This document shows, piece by piece, positions 34,405 to 42,479 of a stretch of DNA of 64,000 nt; positions within the stretch are counted from its first letter, which is position 1; each line of letters opens with the position of its first letter. Under the pieces are notes generated by a model. The model searched no databases and was not told where the DNA came from. It saw nothing but the letters and a program-made list of their open reading frames with translations. The stretch comes from Candidatus Promineofilum glycogenicum. Its GTDB lineage: Bacteria > Chloroflexota > Anaerolineae > Promineifilales > Promineifilaceae. The stretch covers positions 124,001 through 188,000 of the forward strand of contig JADJHJ010000008.1 of the NCBI GenBank assembly GCA_016707605.1, given 5' to 3'. The position numbers and the translations under genes are program-made.

Positions 34405-35721
34405 ATGGATCGCCTCAGGCGCGGGTTGTCGTCCTACGCGGCGATGATCCGCATGTTTTCGCGCAACGTCTGGCTGGTGCTGCTGTTCGGCGTCGGCAGC
34501 GGCCTGACGTTCGGCGTCTTCCTGTTCACCTTCAACTTCTACGTGCTGAGCCTGGGGCCGGGCTACGATGAGGCCTTCCTGGGCACGCTCACGTCGGCCG
34601 CCTCGCTGGCGACCATCGTCCTGGCCCTGCCCGCGGCCTACCTGGCGCAGCGCTTCCCGCCCAAGTGGGTGATGGTCGCCGCCGGGCTGCTGGGCGCGGT
34701 GGCCTATCTGGGGCTGGTGCTCTTCCCGGCGCGTGTGCCGCTGATCATGTTCCGCATGGTGGCCGGCGGGGTGATGAGCCTCAGCAGTGTGGCCGTCGCG
34801 CCGTTCCTGATGGCCAATGCCGGGGCGCGCGAGCGGCAGTGGGTGTTCAGCTTCCAGGCCGGGCTATCGACCGTGGCCAGCTTTTTCGGCAACCTGATGG
34901 CCGGTCTTTTGCCCGGCCGGTTGGGGGCGTTGGTCGGCGCGGGGCCGACGGACACCATCGCCTACCAGTTGACGCTGGGCAGCATGGTCGCCCTGAGCGC
35001 CGTGTCGATCGCGCCGCTGCTGTTCATTCGCGGCGCGGCGCGGGAGGATGCGGCGACGGTCGAGTTGCCCTGGGTGCAGTTGCGGCGCTACTGGCGGCTG
35101 TTCGCCCGTTTCCTGCTGCCGTCGCTGGTCATCGGCCTGGGGGCGGGGCTGATGCAGCCGTTCATGAACGTCTACTTCCGCAACGTCTATGGCAAGCCCG
35201 ACCCGGCCATTGGCGTCGTCTTCGCCCTCGGCGGGCTGGCCATGTCGGTGGCGCTCTTCGCCGGGCCACCGCTGGCCGACCGGCTGGGCAAGATTCGCAC
35301 CGTCATGCTGACGCAGGCGTTGTCCATCCCGTTCCTGATGCTGCTGGGTCTGGGCGCGTGGCTGGTTCCCAACGGACTGGCCGCGGCGGGGACGTTCTTC
35401 GTCATCGCCGGCCTGGCCTACATCTTCCGGCTGGCGCTGATGAACCTGAGCAACCCGGTCTATCAGACGTTCATCCTGGAGCGCGTGCCGGCGCAGGCCC
35501 AGGCGCTGTCGGTCAGCCTGACCAACATCGTCTTCCAGGTCGGCTGGTTCATCATGCCGCAGGTCAGCGGGCAACTCCAGGTGACGCATGGGCCGGTGGG
35601 GTTCACCTACATCTTCGCCGGAGTGACCGCGCTGTACATGACGGCCATTGGGCTGGAGGTGTGGTTCTTCGGCCGCGAAGCGCGGCAGGAGGCCCAGGTC
35701 GTGCGCGTCGCCCAGGTATAG
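34405..35721 (+). CDS. MFS transporter
   Basis: 438 residues with twelve membrane helices. Motif-A-like loops are FPPKWVMVAA and ADRLGKIRTVM, the latter closely matching the D-R-x-G-R/K loop between helices 8 and 9. QTFILERVPAQAQALSVSLT resembles motif C-side loops of multidrug-type exporters. Substrate not predictable. ATG 34405 (MDRLRRG); the SD is weak. The palindrome at 34352 suggests repressor control. Confidence 0.9.
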   Translation: MDRLRRGLSSYAAMIRMFSRNVWLVLLFGVGSGLTFGVFLFTFNFYVLSLGPGYDEAFLGTLTSAASLATIVLALPAAYLAQRFPPKWVMVAAGLLGAVAYLGLVLFPARVPLIMFRMVAGGVMSLSSVAVAPFLMANAGARERQWVFSFQAGLSTVASFFGNLMAGLLPGRLGALVGAGPTDTIAYQLTLGSMVALSAVSIAPLLFIRGAAREDAATVELPWVQLRRYWRLFARFLLPSLVIGLGAGLMQPFMNVYFRNVYGKPDPAIGVVFALGGLAMSVALFAGPPLADRLGKIRTVMLTQALSIPFLMLLGLGAWLVPNGLAAAGTFFVIAGLAYIFRLALMNLSNPVYQTFILERVPAQAQALSVSLTNIVFQVGWFIMPQVSGQLQVTHGPVGFTYIFAGVTALYMTAIGLEVWFFGREARQEAQVVRVAQV

Positions 35722-35733
35722 CGCTACAACAAA

Positions 35734-35766
35734 AAACGGCGGACGCCGTTGCCGGGGCCGCCGTTT
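35734..35766. terminator. Bidirectional intrinsic terminator
   Basis: AAACGGCGG (35734-35742) and CCGCCGTTT (35758-35766) form the stem; an A-run lies on the left (35729-35736) and GGTGTTTTGG on the right, so it can serve the MFS gene and the convergent RRM gene. Confidence 0.7.
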
Positions 35767-35803
35767 GGTGTTTTGGTCTATGCCGTTGCGTTGAGTGGAT
35801 GAA

Positions 35804-36223
35804 TTACCAGCGGTTGCGGTCGCCGCCGCGGTCGCGGTCGCCGCGCCCGCCGCCCTGATTGCCGTAACCACCGCGACCGCCGCTACCGCCCCGACTGTCG
35901 GGCCGGCCGCCGCCGCCGCCGTAGCCACCGCCGCCGCCATAACCACCGCGACCGCCGCCACCGCCACCGGGGGCGCGCTCTTCGCGCGGCTTGGCCTCGT
36001 TGACCTTCAGCGGACGGCCGCCGAAGGAGTAGCCGTTGAGGGCCTGCGTCGCCGCGTCGGCGGCGGCGTTGTCCATGGCCACAAAGCAAAAGCCGCGGAA
36101 GCGGCCGGTGTCGCGGTCGTTGATCATGTCGACCGAGCGCACCTCTCCGTAGTTGGAGAACAACTCGCGAATCTGTTCCTCATCCGTGTCGAACGGCAAG
36201 TTACCAACGTACAGCTTTTTCAT
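35804..36223 (-). CDS. RRM-domain, glycine-rich RNA-binding protein
   Basis: 139 residues from ATG 36223 with AAGGAAG just upstream. One RRM: RNP2 is KLYVGNLPF, RNP1 is RGFCFVAM (normally K/R-G-F-G/A-F/Y-V), with the usual DTDEEQIRELFSNYGEV spacing. The C-terminal 55 residues are Gly/Arg-rich (GGYGGGGG, DRDRGGDRNRW). It is the architecture of cyanobacterial Rbp and plant GRP proteins, which bind single-stranded RNA and often help at low temperature. RNP1 has Cys in place of Gly. Transcribed in the same direction as, and directly downstream of, the FKBP gene (26 bp apart), so probably the same transcript. Confidence 0.93.
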   Translation of the reverse strand: MKKLYVGNLPFDTDEEQIRELFSNYGEVRSVDMINDRDTGRFRGFCFVAMDNAAADAATQALNGYSFGGRPLKVNEAKPREERAPGGGGGGRGGYGGGGGYGGGGGRPDSRGGSGGRGGYGNQGGGRGDRDRGGDRNRW

Positions 36224-36249
36224 CTTCCTTTTCAAACCCCAAAACGTAA

Positions 36250-36765
36250 CTAGTGTGTGTGACCATCACTGTGGGCGTGACCGTGGGCGATCTCCTCGGA
36301 CGTCGCCCGGCGCAAACCAACAACCTCGACGTTGAAGTGCAGCGTTTCGCCGGCCAGGGGGTGATTGAGGTCCAGGAGCGCGCCGTCATCGCGCAACTCC
36401 GAGATGTAGGCCTCCATCTGGCGGCCGGTGCCGCTCTCGACCATCCGTAGCCCCATGCCTTCCTCCAGCTCCAAATCGCCGGGGAAAGCATCATAGGGCA
36501 CCAACTCAAATGCATCCGGGTCCATCTCGCCATAGGCGTCGCCCGGGCTAACTGTGACGCTACGCGCGTCGCCGATCTTCAAACCGGTCAGTTCTCGCTC
36601 CAGTCCGGGGATGATGTTCTGTGCGCCGTGGAGATACACCAACGGGTCATCGCCCGCGGCGTTATCGATCTCTTCGCCATCATCCAGCCGGAGGCTGTAG
36701 GCCAGACTGACGACTAGCCCATCCCCCACACTCAGGTCATCCCGCTGTGCTGTATCGTCCTTCAA
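36250..36765 (-). CDS. SlyD-like FKBP peptidyl-prolyl isomerase
   Basis: 171 residues from TTG 36765, chosen because GGAGAGG stands 5-7 bp upstream and no ATG fits. FKBP core with the SlyD insert-in-flap layout: GLVVSLAYSLRLDDGEEIDN, PLVYLHGAQNIIPGLERELTGL, GDAYGEMDPDAFELV, and DLNHPLAGETLHFNVEVVGL. The C-terminus AHGHAHSDGHTH is a short His-rich metal-binding tail as in SlyD. It catalyses proline isomerisation and chaperones folding; the tail can hold nickel. The leader upstream may be attenuated (see 36833-36940). Confidence 0.92.
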   Translation of the reverse strand: MKDDTAQRDDLSVGDGLVVSLAYSLRLDDGEEIDNAAGDDPLVYLHGAQNIIPGLERELTGLKIGDARSVTVSPGDAYGEMDPDAFELVPYDAFPGDLELEEGMGLRMVESGTGRQMEAYISELRDDGALLDLNHPLAGETLHFNVEVVGLRRATSEEIAHGHAHSDGHTH

Positions 36766-36832
36766 ACAACCTCTCCTAATCCAGTGTGCAATATGTGATC
36801 CGGTTGGGCCGGGCAGGACGGCGCCACTAAAC

Positions 36833-36869
36833 AAAAAAGCCACCTCGACTTTTGGTAAGTCCAGGCGGC
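36833..36869 (-). terminator. Intrinsic terminator in the FKBP leader
   Basis: On the minus strand, a 13-nt arm (36869-36857) pairs with 36851-36839 with one mismatch and one G-U pair, closed by a short loop and followed by six T (36838-36833). It lies between the promoter at 36912-36940 and the start codon at 36765. Confidence 0.75.
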
Positions 36870-36905
36870 CCTACTTTCCGTCCCAGCAACTCCACACACC
36901 AGTCA
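36833..36905 (-). ncRNA. Candidate short leader or small RNA
   Basis: If transcription starts about 7 bp after the -10 box, the product to the terminator is about 73 nt with a purine-rich central GGGACGGAAAGTAGGG. It does not match a riboswitch class I can name. It could be an attenuated leader for FKBP-RRM or an independent small RNA. Confidence 0.45.
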
Positions 36906-36911
36906 ATTGTT

Positions 36912-36940
36912 ACTATAGCGAACGGGATTGCGGCTGTCAA
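36912..36940 (-). promoter_or_regulatory. Consensus promoter upstream of FKBP
   Basis: Minus strand TTGACA (36940-36935), 17-bp spacer, TATAGT (36917-36912). One of the best promoters in the window. Confidence 0.8.
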
Positions 36941-37054
36941 CGGGGACTGGGAAATTGGGAATTGCGAATTTCGAACGACGAACGACGAACGACGAACGAC
37001 GAATTTCAGAAACCTCCTCTGAATTCGTCGTTTGTAGCTCGCCGTACGTCGTTT

Positions 37055-39544
37055 CTAGTTGATCATTTCCAACCCATCTATGGCCACCGGAAAGCCGGCG
37101 GCCGAGCCGTCCCAGTAGAGGGAGGAAGTGTAGCCGCCGCTGCCGTTGGGGGTTAGTTTGACGATGTCCTTAGCGTCGCCGGTAACGCCGTTGAAGTTGA
37201 AGGCATCGGGGAAGCTGACGTAGACCTCGCCTGTCGCGGTGTTGACCCATATAGCGTTGACGTTCTCCGGCCCCATGCCGATGACACTCGTCGAATCGAA
37301 GAAGGTCGACCAAGTAGCGTTAGTGCGGTTAAACGCCAGGGCGTCTTCGTTGGCCGCCTTGAGCGTCGCCCCGTTTGGCCCGGCCACGGTTACCGCACCC
37401 ACAGTGCTGATGGCGATGCGGCCGTCGGCACTCAGGCCTAGCGCATCGACTCTCTCCGCGGATGTCGTCAGGCCGACGTTGGAGCCATCGACCCACATCT
37501 GGAATGAGCCAGCCGTGGTGAGGCCGGTGCTGGTCGGGGCGAAGCGGAGCACGTCGTGAGCCGCCACCGAACCCACGCCAGGGACCGACTGCGGCACGCC
37601 GAGGGACAACAGGATACTGCCGTCGCTCTGAAGTTCAAAGGCGGAAACATTCTTGGTGATGCCCACATCGGAGCCATCGAAGTGCATTGACCAGCCGGTG
37701 GCTGGGTCGTACTTGATGATGTCGGCCGGGGCGAAGGCCACGCCGCCGAACGTACCGGCTTTGCCCGGCGAGAGATAGAACCCGCCGGTCGGGGGCGGCG
37801 CGCTGCCGGCCCGCTCGAACGCGCCGACGTCGCACTCGTTGTTCGACGCGTTGCCGCTGCCGTTCTGGTTGCGCGGCTGGCCGCGCTGGTCGAGGCCGTT
37901 GACCGGGGCGGCGGTGCAACTGGCGTTGGGCGCGCGGTCGAGGGCGGGGCTGCCGGCGGGCAGGGCGTGGGTCTGTGTCGGGCCACCGTTTTCAGCCAGC
38001 GGGGAGAGGATGGCGTTGATGCCAACGGTGGGCACGATGTCGGTTGGGCCAGGGGTAAAGCCAGAGACGCCGGCATTGCCGTTTTTGCCGAAGATGTTGT
38101 GACTGTTCACAGAGATGTCGGTTGAGCAATCATCGGAGTAAAAACCATCCAGAAATATCTCATCATCCGTGTTGCCAGAGACGATTGTCCGCAGCAATCG
38201 TGTGGTGCTGCCGTAGCACTCCGCATAAACACCAACCATATTGTTAGTGATCGTACTGTTAGCGATGGTCAAGTAGTCGTGATTAGCCACCCCCTGTCCT
38301 TTGTTGCCACTTACGGTACTGTTAGCAATTGTCATGGTTCCGTAGTTGCCAATAGCTGCAACCCCTTCGTCGTCACCTAGCGGGCCAGCCGAGTTGGCTA
38401 CAATAGTGCTACCAGTAATAGCTGATGTATCCGTGGCTAACACGCCGACGGCACCGGTAGAGTCGTCATACCCAGTGGCCCAATTGCTGCGTACCTCGCT
38501 ATTGCGTATTGTCAATTGCCCGGCCGCATACACACCTCCAGCCGAAGCCCCATGATTGCCGAAGGTAGCGTTACCACTCACTTCACTGTCGTTGAGACTC
38601 AAGCTTCCTTCGCTGTGGATACCTCCGCCATCAGCACCAGAATAGGCGAAGGCGGTGTTGTCTCGTATTTCGCTGCCAGTAATCGTCAGCGCACCGATGT
38701 TATAAATTCCCCCACCTTCGGTACCAAAGTATCCGTTAGTATTGTTTCCCTCTATAATGCTGCCGGTAATTGTCAATGTCCCACTGTTGAAGATTCCGCC
38801 ACCCCCCACTGCATAGTGGCAATAGACGTAATTGTCCGCTATTGTTCCTCCGCTGATTGTTAGTTGTCCCTGGTTCAGAATGCCGCCCCCGCCTCCATTT
38901 ACGTCGTACGCATCGTTACAAGGCTCAATGTGGCTGAGTTGCCCCCCACGAATCGTGGTGTTATTCAACGTCAGATTGCCTTGATAGCCAACGGCTAGAA
39001 TTCGCAAATCAGGCGCTGTATTGCCGCGTTGAATGATCGAACCATTGCCATTGATCGTCATCGCTGTGGTGATCCACGGCAGGCCAATTGGCCCTACCGG
39101 CGCATCGGGCACAGCGGGAGTAATGATCGTGAACAGGCCGTTGGTCGGCAGGTTGATAGTGTCCGCACCGTTGGGGTTGCCGGCGGCGCAGTCGGTATAG
39201 GGGCGGCCGTTCGCTTTGTTGTTGGCGTTTTGGATAGCCTCGAATAGCGAGCATTGGCCGTTGGCGGCGATGCCTATCTGGCCATTGACAACGGTGATCG
39301 TATTGTCGGTCGCCGCCGGGTCAATCTGCGCCCGCGCCCCGGCCACGGCCAGTAGCAGTGCCGCACTGGTGACGCCCACGGCTAGCTGCCGCCGTAAGCG
39401 TCGCCGCCAGCCGCGCGACTGTCGCGCCAGCCGTTGCCGCCAGTAGACAAAACGCGGCGCCAAATCGCGCCGCCGCAATAGGGTACTGGCCAGCCACGGG
39501 GGCAGGCCGCGGTTCACTTCCTCAATGGGCGAGGACGAGTTCAT
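37055..39544 (-). CDS. Large secreted beta-helix protein (choice-of-anchor Q type)
   Basis: 829 residues from ATG 39544, 5 bp after GGAGAG. A long basic N-region with signal helix LAVGVTSAALLLAVAGARAQ at about residue 55-75 suits export. Residues 100-540: right-handed parallel beta-helix with repeated GGGGILNQGQLTISGGTIAD, GSEIRDNTAFAYSGADGGGI and IANSTVSGNKGQGV turns. Then the conserved block LSPLAENGGPTQTHALPAGS ... CDVGAFERAG, the signature of choice-anchor-Q/CSLREA-type proteins. The final 230 residues repeat a propeller-like motif (GWSMHFDGSDVGI, SFQMWVDGSNVGL, SSLYWDGSAAGF). Probably a cell-surface adhesin or matrix protein. A GTGACAAATGTCAT palindrome lies about 100 bp upstream. Confidence 0.85.
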   Translation of the reverse strand: MNSSSPIEEVNRGLPPWLASTLLRRRDLAPRFVYWRQRLARQSRGWRRRLRRQLAVGVTSAALLLAVAGARAQIDPAATDNTITVVNGQIGIAANGQCSLFEAIQNANNKANGRPYTDCAAGNPNGADTINLPTNGLFTIITPAVPDAPVGPIGLPWITTAMTINGNGSIIQRGNTAPDLRILAVGYQGNLTLNNTTIRGGQLSHIEPCNDAYDVNGGGGGILNQGQLTISGGTIADNYVYCHYAVGGGGIFNSGTLTITGSIIEGNNTNGYFGTEGGGIYNIGALTITGSEIRDNTAFAYSGADGGGIHSEGSLSLNDSEVSGNATFGNHGASAGGVYAAGQLTIRNSEVRSNWATGYDDSTGAVGVLATDTSAITGSTIVANSAGPLGDDEGVAAIGNYGTMTIANSTVSGNKGQGVANHDYLTIANSTITNNMVGVYAECYGSTTRLLRTIVSGNTDDEIFLDGFYSDDCSTDISVNSHNIFGKNGNAGVSGFTPGPTDIVPTVGINAILSPLAENGGPTQTHALPAGSPALDRAPNASCTAAPVNGLDQRGQPRNQNGSGNASNNECDVGAFERAGSAPPPTGGFYLSPGKAGTFGGVAFAPADIIKYDPATGWSMHFDGSDVGITKNVSAFELQSDGSILLSLGVPQSVPGVGSVAAHDVLRFAPTSTGLTTAGSFQMWVDGSNVGLTTSAERVDALGLSADGRIAISTVGAVTVAGPNGATLKAANEDALAFNRTNATWSTFFDSTSVIGMGPENVNAIWVNTATGEVYVSFPDAFNFNGVTGDAKDIVKLTPNGSGGYTSSLYWDGSAAGFPVAIDGLEMIN

Positions 39545-39644
39545 GTCATCTCTCCAGAATGGGAATTGTATGTCGTGACGGCTGCAACCGGCTGTGGCCC
39601 ACCGTCTCGATAGACACATTACCACAGCCGGCCGCCGGCCGGAA

Positions 39645-39658
39645 GTGACAAATGTCAT
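39645..39658. promoter_or_regulatory. Shared palindrome GTGACAAATGTCAT
   Basis: Inverted repeat TGACA-AA-TGTCA. A sister site, GTGACGAATGTCAC, lies at 41300-41313 upstream of the next secreted-protein gene. Candidate operator for co-regulation. Confidence 0.5.
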
Positions 39659-39790
39659 GTCCTGAATAAACGCGACACGCTGATGACACAGACGAATGCA
39701 GGTTGGAGTATGGCTTCTTATCAGCGGCCAGCCGTGAAATCAGCATCATCTGCGTGCCATTCTTCTCCCCCACATCACTAGCGTCTTGGC

Positions 39791-39891
39791 CCCATTTGCG
39801 ATAGAACCCACACTGTTCAAGGAGGCGCATCATGGCCAAAAAGGGCAAGAAGAACGGCAAGACCGAGGCGGCCGACACAACTGACCTCTAA
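39791..39891 (+). pseudogene. Truncated duplicate of the PPK2 gene start
   Basis: 39791-39875 matches 41436-41520 at roughly 90% including CCCATTTGCGATAGAA, the AAGGAGGCGCATC ribosome binding site, and codons MAKKGKKNGK. The copy reads MAKKGKKNGKTEAADTTDL and stops at 39891, giving a 19-residue product that may or may not be translated. Confidence 0.85.
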
Positions 39892-39895
39892 TTGT

Positions 39896-41248
39896 CTACG
39901 GTGAGCCTCTATCGCGCATGAAGACGTCCCGGACACCGTTGGTGTCGTTGGCAACCAGATCGGTGGCCACCGATTCCATCATAATAACCCGACCGTCAGC
40001 CGAAATTGCCTGCGCCATTGATACCCCGTTGGGATTTTCACCGTTCAGATTCGTTGATACGACCACTACCTCCTCGGTGTGGAAGTCGAGCACAAAGATG
40101 AGGCCATCGCCAAAGGCCGCGAATCGTCCATTGAGCGAGAGTGTGGGATTGGGTGAAGACCCGAAAAAGGGTTGAACATGATTGCCAAAGAACTCACTTG
40201 TGCCAGCCTGACGGTCGTAACGATTCAAAGTGTAATGAGTGACAGGACCGCCAGGCCAGGGGATATCGTCGTGTGTCACCGTTTCATAAACGATGAAGTT
40301 GCCATCGCCGGATATCTCCGGGTTTTGCCCTGCGTAATATCCCCCGCCCCCTTGATAGGCACTATACAACTTGGCTAGCGAGTGATCATAGAGGTAAATG
40401 CCATTGTCATATGCGAAAGCGGTGAAACGGCCGTCAGCCGAAATCGAAGGTGTTTCTCCACCGATTGAGGTGTCCTCGAGCATTGTCGAGATCAATATCG
40501 TTTGTGGCGATTGTCGATCATGCAGGAAGACATCGTTCTGTGTGTCGGTGTCGCCCGGATCTAGATTGACAGCGCTGGACTCGAAAACCACGTAGCGGCC
40601 GTCGGCCGAAATGTCGGGCCAACCCGAATCACCATTAGAGGGAGTACCGTCATGGCCCAGAGAAATCAGCGCCGTCTCGCCCGTCTGCCGGTCGTGGACG
40701 AAGACATCTTGAAAGGCATTGGCCTCACCGGCTACCAGAGAAGTCGCGAGGGAGGAGTAGGCGACAAACCGACCGTCGGCCGAGATCTTGCCACCAGACG
40801 ATGGGCCGTTGCCTTGAGCGCCGTTGGTTCCTATGGAAACTCGCGTCGTCTGCCCTGTGTGCCGGTCGTGGACGAAGACATCCCTCACGCCATTAGAATC
40901 GCCAGGGACCAGATTGGTGGCTTCGGATTGGAACACGACGAAACGGCCATCGGGGGTCATATCCCTGCCGTATGAGTTGCCATTCGCTTGCCGGCCGGAC
41001 GAATCGACCGAAACGCGAACCATGCTGGGTGCGCGGTATTCTTCCGACAGTTTCCGGACAGTCGGTAAGAAGACAGTGTTCGAAGATGTATTAGGAGTTG
41101 CCGGGTTGCCTTCACCGCTGACACTAACCTGACTGACGACCTCGATCGTGTTCACTTCGGCCGATGGCCTGATAGCTCGCCATTCGGCCGCCGTTCCCAC
41201 CAGGCCGACGATCAACAACACCACTGGAACTAGCCTTAAACTCTTCAT
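39896..41248 (-). CDS. Secreted TolB/PD40-type repeat protein
   Basis: 450 residues from ATG 41248 with a strong AAGGAGGACGTC. Signal peptide RLVPVVLLIVGLVGTAAEW. The mature region repeats a TolB-like blade: ISADGRFVAYSSLATSLV, ISADGRYVVFESSAVNLDPG and TPDGRFVVFQSEATNLVPGD, each with NGVRDVFVHDRxTGQTTRVS. It predicts a six- or seven-bladed propeller outside the cell. The linker NTVFLPTVRKLSEEY after the signal peptide recalls the surface proteins elsewhere in the window. Binding partner unknown. Coding sequence lies between the two copies of the ppk2 5' end. Confidence 0.88.
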   Translation of the reverse strand: MKSLRLVPVVLLIVGLVGTAAEWRAIRPSAEVNTIEVVSQVSVSGEGNPATPNTSSNTVFLPTVRKLSEEYRAPSMVRVSVDSSGRQANGNSYGRDMTPDGRFVVFQSEATNLVPGDSNGVRDVFVHDRHTGQTTRVSIGTNGAQGNGPSSGGKISADGRFVAYSSLATSLVAGEANAFQDVFVHDRQTGETALISLGHDGTPSNGDSGWPDISADGRYVVFESSAVNLDPGDTDTQNDVFLHDRQSPQTILISTMLEDTSIGGETPSISADGRFTAFAYDNGIYLYDHSLAKLYSAYQGGGGYYAGQNPEISGDGNFIVYETVTHDDIPWPGGPVTHYTLNRYDRQAGTSEFFGNHVQPFFGSSPNPTLSLNGRFAAFGDGLIFVLDFHTEEVVVVSTNLNGENPNGVSMAQAISADGRVIMMESVATDLVANDTNGVRDVFMRDRGSP

Positions 41249-41299
41249 GACGTCCTCCTTCAAGAAAGACAGTGTAGCAAGGTAACGTACTGGCCAGTA

Positions 41300-41313
41300 G
41301 TGACGAATGTCAC
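41300..41313. promoter_or_regulatory. Shared palindrome GTGACGAATGTCAC
   Basis: Perfect 5-bp arms around four bases; 52 bp upstream of the start at 41248. See 39645-39658. Confidence 0.5.
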
Positions 41314-41321
41314 ATATTCGC

Positions 41322-41418
41322 GGTGCGTCGCACTTTCTGAAGTGCGTCGCACCGTCTTGAAGCACCATTCGACGATGGCAGAAGAAGGTGCAACCCACTC
41401 CAGAAAGTGGGATGCACC
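41322..41418. repeat. Family A 32-nt palindromes, third cluster
   Basis: Units 41322-41353 (GGTGCGTCGCACT type, perfect arms) and 41387-41418 (GGTGCAACCCACT type). One of each arm type is present, as in the first cluster, lying between divergent genes. Confidence 0.88.
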
Positions 41419-41435
41419 ATCTCTAGCGCAACACC

Positions 41436-41520
41436 CCCATTTGCGATAGAAACCAGTGTGTTCAAGGAGGCGCATCATGGCCAAAAAGGGCAAGAAGAAC
41501 GGCAAGGCAGAGGCGGACGA
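41436..41520 (+). repeat. Direct repeat, parental copy of 39791-39875
   Basis: Covers the ppk2 ribosome binding site and first 15 codons. The two copies flank the secreted PD40-protein gene. Confidence 0.85.
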
Positions 41521-42421
41521 CGCGCCGCCCGAAACCATCATCGAGCAGCCGGCAGCCATCATCGAATCGCCTGCCGCCAGCGACGGCGGTGAGCCGTCAA
41601 CCATCGGGGAGAGTGTCGTCGCCGACGCTCACTTAACCAAGAAAGGCAAGCTGAAGGAAGAGTACTACGAAGCGGAGATGCTGAAGCTCCAGGAAGAACT
41701 GGTCAAGCTCCAGTACTGGGTCAAGGAGAAGGGGCTGCGCGTCGTCGTCATCTTCGAGGGGCGCGACGCGGCCGGCAAGGGCGGCGTCATCAAGCGCATC
41801 GTTGAGCGCACCAACCCCCGTATCCTGCGCGTCGTCGCCCTGGGCATCCCCAGCGACGTGGAGAAGACGCAGTGGTACTTCCAGCGCTGGGTGGCGCACC
41901 TGCCGGCCGGGGGCGAGATCGTCCTCTTCGACCGCAGTTGGTACACGCGGGCCATCACCGAATACGTCCACGGCTTCTGCACCGAGCCGGAGTACCGCGA
42001 GTTCCTGTCCTCCTGCCCGCAGTTCGAGCGGATGCTGTTGCGGTCGGGCATGATCCTGCTGAAGTACTGGTTCTCGGTCAGCGACGAGGAGCAGGAGCGC
42101 CGCTTCGCCCAACGGGCGGCCGACCCGCGCCGCCGCTGGAAGCTCAGCCCCATGGACCTGCGCTCGCGCGATAAGTGGATCGAGTACTCGCAGGCCAAGG
42201 ACCGCATGTTCGACTTCACCGACACCAAGCAGTCGCCGTGGTACGTGGTCAACGCCGACGACAAGCGCCGGGCGCGGCTGAACTGCATCAGCCACATCCT
42301 CAGCCAGATCCCCTACGAGGACATCCTGCCGCCACCCATCGAGCTGCCGCCGCGCAAGGCGGCCAGCGGCTACATCCGCCCGCCGATTGACGAGCAGACG
42401 TTTGTGCCGGAGCGGTACTGA
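41477..42421 (+). CDS. ppk2: Polyphosphate kinase 2 (PPK2)
   Basis: 314 residues from ATG 41477 with AAGGAGG 5 bp upstream. Core domain: Walker A VVIFEGRDAAGKGGVIKR, Walker B VLFDRSWYTRA, lid RRWKLSPMDLRSRDKWIEYS and YVVNADDKRRARLN. It is a class I PPK2-type single domain, transferring phosphate between polyphosphate and nucleoside diphosphates. The N-terminal 50 residues are Lys- then Glu/Ala-rich and probably disordered. The first 15 codons are duplicated upstream at 39832. Confidence 0.95.
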   Translation: MAKKGKKNGKAEADDAPPETIIEQPAAIIESPAASDGGEPSTIGESVVADAHLTKKGKLKEEYYEAEMLKLQEELVKLQYWVKEKGLRVVVIFEGRDAAGKGGVIKRIVERTNPRILRVVALGIPSDVEKTQWYFQRWVAHLPAGGEIVLFDRSWYTRAITEYVHGFCTEPEYREFLSSCPQFERMLLRSGMILLKYWFSVSDEEQERRFAQRAADPRRRWKLSPMDLRSRDKWIEYSQAKDRMFDFTDTKQSPWYVVNADDKRRARLNCISHILSQIPYEDILPPPIELPPRKAASGYIRPPIDEQTFVPERY

Positions 42422-42479
42422 TCTTCGACGTGGAGAGGCACGCAGAGCCTGGCACCTTGTGCCTCTACCGCCAGAGGAG

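Larger units (their letters stand above)
39545..39895. other. 351-bp intergenic region with a copied ppk2 5' end
   Basis: Contains the palindrome 39645-39658, and from 39791 a near-copy of the upstream and first 14-15 codons of the polyphosphate kinase gene. No full-length gene. Confidence 0.7.

Noticed and set aside
39896..41398. Longer start of the PD40 protein at 41398
   Set aside because: The extra residues derive from a family A palindrome; AAGGAGGACGTC points to ATG 41248.
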